From Davidsoniella eucalypti (Eukaryota > Ascomycota > Sordariomycetes > Microascales > Ceratocystidaceae): a stretch of 64,000 nt of DNA. Below are positions 22,744-33,717 of this stretch, in pieces. A model generated the notes under the pieces. That model ran no database searches and was not told the origin of the DNA. It worked only from the letters and a program-made list of their open reading frames with translations. The first letter of the stretch is position 1; each line of letters opens with the position of its first letter. The stretch is taken from contig RMBW01000004.1 in NCBI GenBank assembly GCA_004009845.1, positions 1 through 64,000 on the forward strand, given 5' to 3'. The position numbers and the translations under genes are program-made.

Positions 22744-24789
22744 GTCGAAGTCAAGCTTGGGTGATGGTATAAAGGAGAAAGAAGAGAAATGAGAACTCGG
22801 CGGGAAACAAGGAAACTGGGAGGGAAACCAAGAAGACAAAATGCGCACAGAATCTCTAAAAGAAGGAGAGATGAGGACGAGGGGTCAATCTGCAAACCTA
22901 AAGTTCCCACAACCCCCAGAATCCCAGGACATTTTCCCACAACCATCTTGGTGAACAGCGGGAAATCGATGGGAAAAGGGAAACTGATCTGCCCCTGAAA
23001 TGCTAGAGCGCAGGCTAATTGCAGCAGAAAGGGCAAGATATGCAGTGGGATGCTGCAGGTACAGCACTTGCATGTATCTGTATCTGTATACCACTCACCT
23101 ATGTGTGTGTCTGTAGTAGCACTTATCGTGACAGTGATCGATTCGAAACAAAGCAATTCAGGGTGAAGATCCAGTTCTACGTGAACAATGGCCCCGCAGT
23201 CCAAGTCAAGGCGAGCCTTAGAAGTCTTCTTCCGCTAATCCACCAGCCAGACAATACTAGAGACTAGCATGGTGGATGGTTTGTGTCTCCTGGCACCAGT
23301 TGGAACGGAAAATAACAGTGAAAGAGTAAAGAGAAAAAATGGACAGTTAAGCAAGGATGTCGAGAAGCAACCGCCAGGAGCAGGCCAGCCCTCTCCCTCT
23401 TGGATGTCTATTGTTATTGTTGTCTTTTTTCTTGTTTATTCGGGGTAGTTGAATTTGTTATGTTTGTATTCTGCGGAACTCTCTGCAAAATGGCTTGAAA
23501 GCTAGTCAGCGCTCCCAAGGGTTCGATTATCTCGACAAAAAGGGACGGGCCAGAAGACGACGGAATACGCGAGAGCGAGGGGCGAGGCTGATCCAAGAGA
23601 CGACGACAATGGCTTCATCTACTCATAGCATATTGGCCCATACTGCAATTTAGCCAGAGTTTTGGCACTCGCAGTTGCCTTTGATTATATCTTGCGTCTC
23701 TTGCAAACAAGCAAGGCAAGTGCAGATATCTACATATAACTAACTATGTATATATCCATAAGATTAATGAATAAATAAATAAAAATGTACATAATCGTTC
23801 GTGGTCATCTGGCTTGCTCGTTCAACTCGATATACATATTTGCGATCTTGTCTCCTCTCCAGGGCCTATGAATCGTCTGGTCATAGAGGGATGCTACCGG
23901 CAATATTGAAATAAAATAATAATAAATAAAAAAGAAGCATCCAAGTTGGTGGGGTGGCCTGTCCTGCTAGCCGGCTTGTCTGCTTGTGTTCCTATTATAT
24001 CTATAAAGCTGTTCCTGTCTCCGTGCTCTCTTCTGGCCTAGTTTGGTAGCTTGTTTTCTCTATTTTATCTCTAATTCTACGTGTGTATTTTAGTTTGTGG
24101 ACAGGGAGTTGATGCCCAAGGGTCATTTATATACCCTGTCGTGAGAGATGAAAGCCAAAGCCACTTCTACCAACTAGAAAGACATATTCGTCCAAGGCAG
24201 ATGACGCGAGAGAAACGGTGTTATACAAAATAACCAAAATAATACCAATAAATATTCCGTCAGCATTTCTTAACTCTTAATTGGATAGAACGGTCTGCCC
24301 GATAGTAATTACTTATTAACATATACGATAGAACCAACCAGTCATCTGATGTCGGCCCTGTACTACAAGTGCCATCGTCATTCCCATGGAAGAATAAATA
24401 TTTAGCGCTCTAGTGAGTAGACAGCACACACTCGCACAAATTACCGTATACGGATAATTGTATATCTTATCTATATGCTTAATCGCGATAGATACAAATG
24501 AAAGTGATGATCCGCGAGCCTAACTATCCAGCTTCCTACCCGTCTTACGAGCCCTTCCTCTTGTTCTATATAAAAAACTCATTCGCCATTCTCACCGGCA
24601 ACAGGGGGATAATCCCGGTGCAAACCCTTTAGTCTAGGTCTTGCAGTGCAAATGCCCGGTTAAAGAAGACTTGCCATAAGGAATCTAACTTCATTTATCC
24701 TATTTGTTACTTTCCTCTCGTATAAAATCAAACGATCAACTTCGTATTAACAATCAATTATTAGGCTAATATTGTTGTTCAACGACGGA

Positions 24790-25050
24790 TTAGGGTTAGC
24801 TGAACACTGGGTTATTGTTTCCTCCAATTTCCCATTCTCAGCTGCAACGATACATTTAAGTGGGTGTCGCTTACACGACTTGACTCCATTTTTCTATATC
24901 TGGCGGATATATATGTATAGCATAAACTATAGGCTTTTATTGCATACTCCAAATTTAGTTGGTGATCTTTGTTGCTTTGATAAGTTCAATGTCTCATTTT
25001 CTTGTATCTTCTTTTTTCCCAATGCCGAACAACAACCCATAAATACATTT
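24790..25050 (+). repeat. direct repeat, copy 1
   Basis: This block aligns with 26241-26470 in the same orientation. Shared blocks include GAACACTGGGTTATTGTTT, TTTCCCATTCTCA, CATTTAAGTGGGT, GATCTTTGTTGCTTTGATAA and GCCGAACAAC. Copy 1 has about 50 extra bases in its middle. The two copies flank the carrier pseudogene. Both begin with a TTAGGGTTA telomere-like motif. I do not recognise the element. Confidence 0.75.
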
Positions 25051-25261
25051 TATGAAAATCGAAAATCTTTTATCTTGCTTATTTCTAGATGGCTAAATCA
25101 AGTATAATTAAAAAAAATTCTCAGTTTAAATGATATCTCTTATGTTTTCAAAGTGTGTGAATAAAAAGAAAAGAAAAGTAAAGGCATGCAATATCCACGG
25201 GACTTCCCACCTCCCCCTAAACTTACTCCCACATACACACTCTCTCTCCATCTCATCCAGG

Positions 25262-25757
25262 ATGGTTATGTCTGCTCCCGCCGTTTGTCGTCCCTGTAAA
25301 TCCCCGTGCTGCGGCCACCGAGACCACCGAGGATGTCCTCTACGGAACGGTATTTCGAGTTCCTTCCACTACCTCATCTATATACGCTTGTTCTAGCATG
25401 TCTAGCATTTAAGATCGCTGGTGTTATCGGTAAATACAACGAGTCCCCTTTCGGCACTGTCAAGGGCGTGTTCACATCTTTTATCCTGACACCCATTGAG
25501 CTTGGCAAGTGCAAGATCCAGGTCCGCGGTGAGAGTGCCGGCGGTACTGCTGCCTCTGCTACTGCTACCGTGTACCGCCGGCCTCCCGTGGTCGTCCGTA
25601 AGGTCTACCGCCAGGAGGGCATCCGCAGATTCTGGCACGGCCAGTTGGTAACTCTGGTCCGCGAGGCTGGTAGATGTGCTGCCTAGTTCTGCGGCAAAGA
25701 AACCCAGCACGATGCTATTCCGCGAGTACAGCATTCGCAATGCTAATAAGCACTAGG
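25262..25757 (+). pseudogene. decayed mitochondrial ornithine/arginine carrier (Ort1/ARG-13-like)
   Basis: Separate frames each match pieces of a mitochondrial carrier. Around 25311-25352 one frame reads AATETTEDVLYGTVF. After about 60 garbled bases another frame reads IAGVIGKYNESPFGTVK (about 25418-25470), resembling the first carrier signature (Px[D/E]xxK) with D changed to G. It then passes directly to GVFTSFILTPIELGKCKIQV (second half of the family). The middle of the protein, normally more than 100 residues, is therefore missing. Further on come VRKVYRQEGIRRFWHGQL and REAGRCAA, a TAG where the family has Trp, then FCGKE. One frameshift, one insertion, one large deletion and a stop make this a pseudogene. 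A working copy may exist elsewhere. Family assignment is from motif memory, not a search. Confidence 0.75.
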
Positions 25758-28358
25758 TTTCACCAGAAACTAAAAACTAGAGGATAAAGACTGGTCTTCT
25801 GCTTAAAACCAGACCCCTCTGTGCCATGGCTGTACACTCTTGAGCCTCTACATTTGCCAGTTGGCAGCTTTCGAAGACTACGTATGGATTACATAATATT
25901 CCGTGAGTCCATTTATTATGAATTTCTAATGTGTAATGTCAAATCCTTATTTTTTTGTCTTGAGGACCCCTGGAGATATACGAAAAGAGCGAAGCATTTG
26001 TTGACAAAGACGACGATCTCGTGTTTGACCACTCAAAAATCATACTTTGATCGCGATGAGTACTTCTTTGCCCGATCTCCTCTTCGCCATGTTTAGTCCA
26101 CGGCAGACCCGAACATTGCGCAATACTTCGGGTGAATTTCGCAGCACGGGAAAATCACAGGTCTCTGCTTCAAAAAGCTAGGGTTAAGGCAGGGACAATG
26201 GCAAAGGAGGGCGCAAAATTAGAGAATATATCTCGATGTTATTTAGGGTTATATGAACACTGGGTTATTGTTTTATCTAGTTTCCCATTCTCAACTGCAA
26301 TGGTGCATTTAAGTGGGTTGCGCTTGATTGACTTAACTCTATTGCGATATATCTGATCTCCAAAGTTAGTCAGCGATCTTTGTTGCTTTGATAAGTTCAA
26401 TGCCTCTTTTTCTTGTTCTTGTATGTTTTTTTTTTCCCCTCAAGCCGAACAACAGCCCATAAGTAATTTCTTTGGGATGTACACATAAGTACTCGGGTTA
26501 TACGCCACTTTCATGACACCCTGAAGATCATTGACTATAATTGTACAACTCTACATATGTAGATATGCAACGGACAGTGAACTATTAGTAAAAGTGAAAC
26601 TGCACCTTTGATAACTTTTTGTGCTTCTTGGCGCTTTTATACTGTAATTGTAAGCGATCTCTCTCAGTCCAGCGGCAGCCGATAGAACGCCCTGATATTT
26701 TCGTACCGGCATTCTCGAAGATTGTCTGTGTTCTTTTCTTCTACGACATTTCCGTGCCTGTTCGTCTGGGAACACGGATCGCTTAGAGCCCTCCCGTGAT
26801 GGGCTTTATCTTACCTCGTTCTGTTTGCCCTTTATTTATTCTAGGATAAGATATATATGCTTTTCAGTTCTGGAAAAGACAAAAGGTATCATGATATCCA
26901 TCGCTTTTATGCCATTTTTTATTATATATAATTCTTTTTATATTTTGTTTACTGGCTTTTTGCCTAAAATGGTCTCAGTTGGCCGGGCAGTTTTAGACTA
27001 GGAAATTTGACCCAAGGATGAGTGGGGCCTTTAAGCTGCAAGTCGAGCAATTGCTTCTTTCGGCTCATGCAGGGTGAACCTCATTAATTTTCCTTACCAG
27101 AAGGCAAATTGATCATGATCTCTTTTCCATGCAACCTTTCATGGTACTATGTACTATACGAAGTCGAATTTATGTGCGGAATAACAGGAAGTAGCGGCTT
27201 ATTTTCTTTTTGTCTTCTTGGTAATGCTACCGAGAGATTTGCAGTGTTAGAGATGTGGTTCTGATCATTACTCTCTCAGGAAAACAAAGAAACCAAAAAT
27301 GGTAGAATCTTCAATTAGCTTATACTCATATATAAGCTGTCATAGGCCGTCATGTATCTGTAGCTGTTATGCTTGAGGGTATATCCTCGCCTGAAACTAC
27401 TAACCAACAACTTTTATGACACTTGCACAGTCACATGCATGCCAGTAGTGTACATAGTACATTATGTAGACCATCTTGATTTCAACTGATACTGTTGATG
27501 CCCAGTTTTCGGACCTTTGATATCAAACCTGTTACCAGAGATATATTTCAGCTGACTGTTATTGTATGGACGCCCCTGAGTCCACGCCCAAATCATACTG
27601 ACTAGCAAGTTATCTTTCCGAGTCCTGAGCACCTGAAGATCCTTAAAGAAGCTGACATCAAGTTTTCTTTGTTTCGCTTTTTGCCTTGTTAATAGCCTAG
27701 TGCCATTTTCATTCCCTGACAACATCCTGTACATATGCCAGTTGATGTTTCTGAAATCCTGCAAAGGGCTAATGTTTCTGACAAGAACAATGTTAACAGA
27801 CCAACATGATACCGAGAGGTAAGAATTAGTATAAAAACTAGCCTTGTAAAAAGACCTTTAGGGACTCAAGGCTATAATAAAAAAAGATGCGATACTAAAG
27901 GCATTAGGATCACGACGAAACCTACGCTAAGTGTATAAAAACCTAGAATACACTGAGGGTGTGTGATAGTCGCAGACGATCAGCCATAGTCTTTTGATTA
28001 CGCGGGCGGCATATAGCCGTTACAAAAATAACTTGATAGGCTTGTTTTTTTTGTAAAGTGAAAGATAATAGGCAACATGTGAAATGCGAGAGATGAAATA
28101 TAAAACCTGTAGAAAAGGAAGAAGAAGAAAGAAGAAAAAAAAGTAGCAGAATAGCGCCATGTGACCCAACAAGATGCGATGTAAAGAATGTAGAGAATAA
28201 ATAGAAAGCAATGCCAAAAACTCCGATGAAACTAACAGCAAGGAGAGAAAATGAAATGTAAGCGATCTCATGAGCAGAAAACAACCATAGCAACCGAGAT
28301 ATCAAAGCACGCATAACGTCGCAGACCAGATCAAGTGGGGACATATAGAATATCCGCC
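25758..28358. other. intergenic region downstream of carrier pseudogene
   Basis: It contains copy 2 of the direct repeat (26241-26470) and, at its right end, the 3' flank of ISY1. Otherwise it is AT-rich DNA without supportable genes. Confidence 0.55.
26241..26470 (+). repeat. direct repeat, copy 2
   Basis: Second, diverged copy of the block at 24790-25050, 1.45 kb further on in the same orientation. Differences are mostly transitions plus one deletion of about 50 bases. Confidence 0.75.
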
Positions 28359-29214
28359 TCAATCTTGACTAAGCTGATCCAACAACCGTTGTTTTCTTCG
28401 TTGCATGAGTTCTTGTTGTACTTCGTCCAGTTTCGGGAGCACCCACACTCGCCCATCTCCTCCGTCGCCCGGAAGCGGTTCCCAGCCAGGTGGTGGTTCC
28501 TGGCCAGGTCCGTTATCTGCCATTTGCTCGAGAGCCTCCTGCTCTTTCATCCTTTCATACGCAAGTAACTCGTCATCCTCCTCGCCCGGCGCATAGCCAT
28601 AATACGCCGCATCAACAGCACGGCGCAAGTCAGCCACAGCACTACCTTTGCTTTGCACTTCTGGTTTTTTGGTCGCAGCCTCGAAAAGCTCCTTGACGCC
28701 TGGTAAATCCTTCGCTCTTCCGAAATATCTGTATCCTTTGCCACCGCCGGGTATTTCACGTCCGTTGTCGTCATACATCTTGGCGGCGCCGCGCATATAG
28801 TTGGGACCGCCCAAGTTGCGGATTTGGACCTCCCACATGTGCTTTTCGCGCATCAGCTTGTTGATTTCGTCGTTGAGGTCGCGGATTTGGTAGTCGGACA
28901 GCGCCGGGTCTTGGATGCGTGACACCTTGCGCGACACTTCCTTGAGCACTTGGCCACGCCATTTCTCGCATGATGGGATCTGGTCGACTTCAGTGATCAT
29001 CTTTGGACGCCGTGTGCGCCCCGCATCGATGATGCCAATTTCAGCAGCTTGTGCTTCGCGAAAGCGAAACAGCATAGACTGCGCCTTTTCCGAGTTACGA
29101 GCCTGTAAGCATACACGAAAAAGAATATCATAGTTAGCAAATATCGTGACGACAGGTTGGCTATTATTGAGCAGAAATGAACAATATGTAGGTGCTTCGA
29201 TATTGACTTACCAT
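28359..29214 (-). CDS. isy1: pre-mRNA splicing factor Isy1
   Basis: Exon 1 is only the start codon (29214-29212). A 109-nt phase-0 intron (donor GTAAGT, acceptor TTACAG) leads to exon 2, 29102-28359. The product is 248 aa and begins MARNSEKAQSMLFRFREAQ, the hallmark Isy1 N-terminus. It continues through TRRPKMITEV, KVSRIQDPALSDYQIRDLND and WEVQIRNLGGPNY to GGKGYRYFGRAKDLPGVKEL. Isy1 is a component of the Prp19/NTC-associated active spliceosome that helps position substrate during the first and second splicing steps. The length is between those of yeast and human Isy1. Beginning instead at the internal Met (29075) would lose the conserved first ten residues, so the split start is preferred. 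The C-terminus is acidic and Gln/Pro-rich. Confidence 0.93.
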
Positions 29215-31019
29215 CTTTGCGGTTGATTACTATCTGCAGTGAAGGATGAGAGAGGGATATCACTTGGAAGAATCAATGAGTGGCGGGGAGCTGCTTGTAT
29301 CAGACAACTTATCGTCGCTTTGACAGGGTACTTAGAATTTTGGGTGCGATACCTATTCTCAGCCTTGCCGTTGTCGATCTAGCAAGGCTGCACAAAAAAA
29401 AAAACAGCGGCAACAGCTGGTATATAGCTGCCACCAGCTGCCACAGAGCTACGCGTTTTAGACTTAATTCGACAAACGCGCTTCTAAGACTCAACCTCAG
29501 CTTAAAGCTTACATCTTACCTCACGATCCCCCTAATCCTCCAATAGATGGACTGCATTTGCATTTCTTTATACCTTTGTTTCACTGATGTCTTTTTCCTT
29601 CGCTTTGTTATTGATATTTTGCGTGCATTGAAAATACTGGTCATATCATCAACGACTCCCGTCTAAATATCGACGCATGATCCTCTATGGCATGTTGTAA
29701 CTCTAATAATTGTCTTATAAGAAACATCATCCGCAGACTGGTTATAGACGTTGATGATGTTACTTTTAACTTCAATGAATAGATACAAAATACTAATTAA
29801 CATAGCTGTCACATTCGACTATACTAAGTCCATTTAAGCCCCTTTAAGCCATCCAAGCTATATAGTCTGCGTTGAAGAGAATATATCTTGCACACAAGAA
29901 TGATTTGATTCATGAAAGGCGGTTCTTCGGAACCACTTGATTGTCGTGATTCACAAGAACAGAGATCTGAGCAGGCCCTCGAGTAACATCGAGGCATAGC
30001 AGAATTCCTATCCACCCACCCCTTTTCCACGGTCCAGTCCGAAGTCTTGGATTCAGCAGGGCCGCTTGATGTTCATTGTGTGTTGCCTTTAGCATAATAT
30101 CTAACGATGTTTGTTTAGGGTAACATATAGAGAACATTATCCACCATTGTCGTTGTATTCCGTTGATAGATCACTTATGGTTAGCCTTGACGACATTTTT
30201 CTTTCGCCGTGAGCTTGGTTTCCCATTCAGTCTTGCCTGTATTGGCTTACTATGCGAGTGTAGACTAGGCGTATTATGAAGTGCACGCCAGCTACGAGGT
30301 AACTTGTGACTGGAAGCCTTCCAATGATTGCCGTGTTCATTGCATAGGACACAGATTGTCTATATGGGAAACTCATGATCTTGCATTATATAGTTTTCAA
30401 TCTGAGCGGACCGGTAAGTCAATCTTATAATCTACGTGTGTATGTCGCATCCTTATTAACATACTCATTGAATATATAGATCTTTAGCAGTATAGTTTCA
30501 CATTGGTCCAAGTGGGAATGCAGAAACAAGTCAAAGACCGTTCCGTGTGAAAGAGGCCGGATGGGAGTGGCTCTATGAAACTACAACTTGCCCGGTGATG
30601 ATTTTCAATAAGGTCAAAAAGCCAAATTTGTAGACTTTAGTCACAACACAGATGGTAACTGAGTTAGGCCCGTGAGGGCTTGATTTTGTGAATCATTTGG
30701 TGACTTTGTGTCCATGAGAACACAAGAGAGCTAATCTGAGGGCCAATCTGAAAATACAAGTAGTATCATATACATCATCATCCAGCATATATCTCGTTAT
30801 CCACTTGACAAGTTCATTGACTTTAGTTCAAAAAATTTATTGTAAATTTACTCCAATAGAAAAACAACATATACTGTACACTGAAATGCTACAACTAGAA
30901 GTGCAAGAAATATAATGAAGACGACCATGCCTCCGGTATCGTTTTATGTACCACAACAACAACTACACCTTCTCCTATCTACTAGCCTAACGCCTAGTCT
31001 CTGCCTTCGGAATTATTGT
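29215..31019. other. intergenic region between ISY1 promoter and WBP1 3' end
   Basis: It holds the 5' flank of the minus-strand ISY1 gene and the 3' flank of WBP1. Short open frames (for example near 29824-30137) have no recognisable content. Confidence 0.55.
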
Positions 31020-32633
31020 TTACCGGATCTTCTTAGACTCAGCAGGTCCATTTGTCGGCTTGCTGTACATCCAAACGGCGCTAAAAGCAATGAACCCAGA
31101 TACTGTGGTGAAGATACCAGCCATCCAGGGCCAAGCACCCGAGATCTCGTATGAACGAGGCCACTCATCGTGAGCCATGTGGCGAACAGAAACGGTGACC
31201 TTTTCCTCGATGTTGGTGACGAAGGGGCGCTTGTAGTCGACCATGAAGTTGAAGATGCCGTGCTGGTCGGGAATAGTGAAGTCGACGGCGAAGGTACTTG
31301 TCTCAGCTCCGGTGGAAACGGCCTTGAGGGGGATACGGTGGAAGGGAGACAGCATGCTGAACTCTAGCTGCACATCATCACCATCGGGAGTAGTGTAGGG
31401 AGTCCATTTGTCCCAGCTGTACTCAGACAGATCAATGCTGTAAGACTACATATGGTGTTAGCTCAACGTGGAGACAATGTTGCTGTTTTATGAGAAATTA
31501 CTTACCACATCGTTTTTGACCCGGTAGATACCTGGGTTGGACTCGTTAGACAGACCAGCCTCGTTGAGGTGGTGCTCGATGTTGCTAGCACGAAGAACAC
31601 CAATTTCCTTGAACGTCCAGCCAGAGACTCGCTTGGCAAACTCTCTGTTCCACACCTTCTTGCCACCAGTCTTACTCTCGATCCACTTGTTGTTCAGCAT
31701 TTCACCAGCACCAACAACAGTGACACGAGCGGAGTTGCGCGCCTGGAGAGTAGAGACCAGAGACAGCTGGCGACCAACAGCAAAGATATCTTCGGGGCTA
31801 ACACCCTCAGCCTGGCTCTTGGGAGAGTAAGAGTATGCCGTCTCGGGGGCACGCAAGATAGGAGCCAATAAAGGGCTCTGACCTAGCATGTGACCAGTAC
31901 CGTGGGGGACGACAAGTACCTCATTGGCGCCATCGGCAGGGGAAAAGTATGTTTGCATGCCGGGACGGATCTGCGAAGGCGCAGGGACAGTGAGGACATC
32001 GTGGGTCTCGGGGGCGGCTTCGGCATCGTAGTTGAAATGGTCAACAACGGTGGTCAGACGCTCATCGGGAAGGGTTATATCGAGCTCGGCAAGCAGCTGC
32101 GACACACTAGAAGAAATGGCGTTGTTGCCAGAGAGGGCAAGGAAGATGTTTCCATCAGCGTTAATGAACTTAACGAGGGTTGCCGGCGCAAGGTTAGAGC
32201 CAAGGTCTAGAAGTAAGGAGATCAACGTTAGAAATCCCAGCTACAACATAGTATTACAAGAAATGGAGGGGCAGCTGATGATCAGCACACACTCTTTAGG
32301 TTGGATGGCAACAAGACAATGTGGTCGAAGGTGCGTTCACCAAGATCGAATAGCTTGAGTTTGTCGGCTTTCGCGGTGGAATAGGTCAGATCAAAACCTC
32401 TGCCTATAATGTATGTGTTAGTCGACGGCGTTTGTAATGCTACGATGGGATTTTGCGCAGACTTGGAGGCGGAATGCAGATCTAAGCTTACTCTTGAGAT
32501 CGCCTAGAAAAGTAGAATACTCGGTCTTCTGGCTACCATCTTCGTCTACTAGCACGAGGGTTCTGCTTCCAGAGGAACTGGCTGCATTGGCAATGGCGGC
32601 ATAGGCCAGCGCAGCAATAGAGAAGAACTTCAT
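31020..32633 (-). CDS. wbp1: oligosaccharyltransferase 48-kDa subunit Wbp1/OST48
   Basis: Four exons: 32633-32492, 32403-32293, 32206-31506 and 31445-31020 (introns 88, 86 and 60 nt; donors GTAAGC, GTGTGT and GTAAGT). The product is 459 aa. Residues 1-18 form a signal peptide (MKFFSIAALAYAAIANA). The luminal part contains RTLVLVDEDGSQKTEYSTFL, SRGFDLTYSTAKADKLKLF, TFDHIVLLPSN, LVKFINADGNIF, VVDHFNYD and FKEIGVLRASNIEHHL. All are characteristic of Wbp1/DDOST, the subunit that helps transfer lipid-linked oligosaccharide to Asn in the ER. A single transmembrane helix lies at about 421-446 and the tail ends KKIR, a KKxx ER-retrieval signal as in yeast Wbp1. It is divergently arranged with the complex I subunit gene at 33369. 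Confidence 0.93.
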
Positions 32634-33368
32634 TGTGAATGCAATAGGGCTGCGGTTAAAACAAGAAGGTCGACTTGAAAAGAAATATATATGTAATGAA
32701 AATAGGCTAGCCGGTGGTTTTGATGGTGTTGATTGGAAAAGCAAAATAGGACAAGCTCGAAAAATCACAAAGTTGACCGCAAAGCGTAGTTGTCGTGTCG
32801 TTGCGAGCAACTTCCTTCGTAGACGTAAGCTCTTGGTTTTCTGGGCGCTGCGGCATGTGCGTGTTAATGGTAATTGAACAGGTAGGCCAGTTCCAGTTTA
32901 CTAGTAGCAAGTGCCTGTCTCGGGCCGCTCAAGCTTAGTTCTGCCTCTCGTTTCAGAAAACACCAGACCAGGGCATTGAAAGTCGCATACGTGTTTAGCC
33001 GGTGTTTAACCAGCGCCGCAGCGTCTTATTAGTGGGGCGGGCTACCGGGCCATCCAACCGCATAAACGCTTTTTGGTGATGGTCATCATAGCTTAGCAAG
33101 TCTCTGCTAGTATATCGCGAGCTACCATACCACTCATTGCTTATAGCCAGTCAATGAGCTAGACTGCGGACCTCTATAGTCCAAAATTATATTCAATGTA
33201 AGCCAGTCTCCTCGAGCCATCACTAGCCGCATCCCGAGAAGCTTCGTGCTGTTCAATTGGCTCCGCCGACGACGCCTCACTAGTGCACCGGCTCGACTAG
33301 CCAGAGCTCTTCCGACGTCTAACTAGCCTCTACAGAAAACCCTTAACCGTGTTCCTTTTCTTCCGACA
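32634..33368. promoter_or_regulatory. divergent promoter region WBP1 / NUO9.5
   Basis: This 735-bp spacer separates the start codons of two divergent housekeeping genes and must hold both promoters. An inverted CCAAT box (ATTGG) lies at 33256-33260, about 110 bp upstream of the complex I subunit start, consistent with HAP-complex control of respiratory genes. That regulatory link is inference. Confidence 0.45.
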
Positions 33369-33717
33369 ATGTCGACCGCCACGCCCCGGTTTTTTACAAC
33401 GCCGTTCACGTATCTGCGCTGGGCAATGCGTGAACAGCCTGCGTACTTCTGGTCTATTGTCATCGGTGCCGCCGGTCCGATCTCCATTCTCACTGTCCCG
33501 CCAATCCGCCATGCGGTCGGCGATCTAGATGCGCCCAAGGTCCCCATGTCGTACCCTAGTATGTTCATCTCTGAGGAGGGTTGCTATATGGCGGAAGGCA
33601 TTGTCCCTGCTTTGCCCATGACGAACTGCTCTGTTCTACTTAGATATCTCAATGCTAACATATCTCTCAGTTCCCACCGGTCCTCGCAAGCAACTCAAGG
33701 GTTTCGAGGATGACTAG
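33369..33717 (+). CDS. nuo9.5: NADH:ubiquinone oxidoreductase 9.5-kDa subunit
   Basis: Exons 33369-33558 and 33671-33717 are separated by a 112-nt phase-1 intron (donor GTATGT, acceptor CTCAG). The 78-aa product starts MSTATPRFFTTPFTYLRWA. It has one hydrophobic helix (about residues 25-45, FWSIVIGAAGPISILTVPP) and then IRHAVGDLDAPKVPMSYP. The tail, restored by the splice, is IPTGPRKQLKGFEDD. Both the helix and this tail match the fungal complex I 9.5-kDa accessory subunit (NDUFA3-like), an inner-membrane supernumerary subunit of the respiratory complex. Length agrees with the family. The gene uses TAG as its genuine stop codon, which shows that TAG is not generally reassigned in this genome. 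Confidence 0.92.

Larger units (their letters stand above)
21826..25261. other. long intergenic region
   Basis: It begins with the 5' flank of the Ser-rich gene. At 22723-22743 there is an ATATGG microsatellite. Several open frames of 70-170 codons are present, but all are low-complexity (Ser/Leu/Phe-rich) and without motifs. The right end (from 24790) carries copy 1 of a direct repeat, annotated separately. Confidence 0.55.

Noticed and set aside
22695..23204. 169-codon minus-strand frame upstream of the Ser-rich gene
   Set aside because: The tail is an ATATGG microsatellite translation (IHIHIHIH) and the rest has no motif. It is more likely leader or spacer.
27943..28362. 139-codon minus-strand hydrophobic frame after ISY1
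   Set aside because: It lies in the 3' flank of ISY1, with low-complexity Phe/Leu/Ser composition. There is no start context or conserved element.
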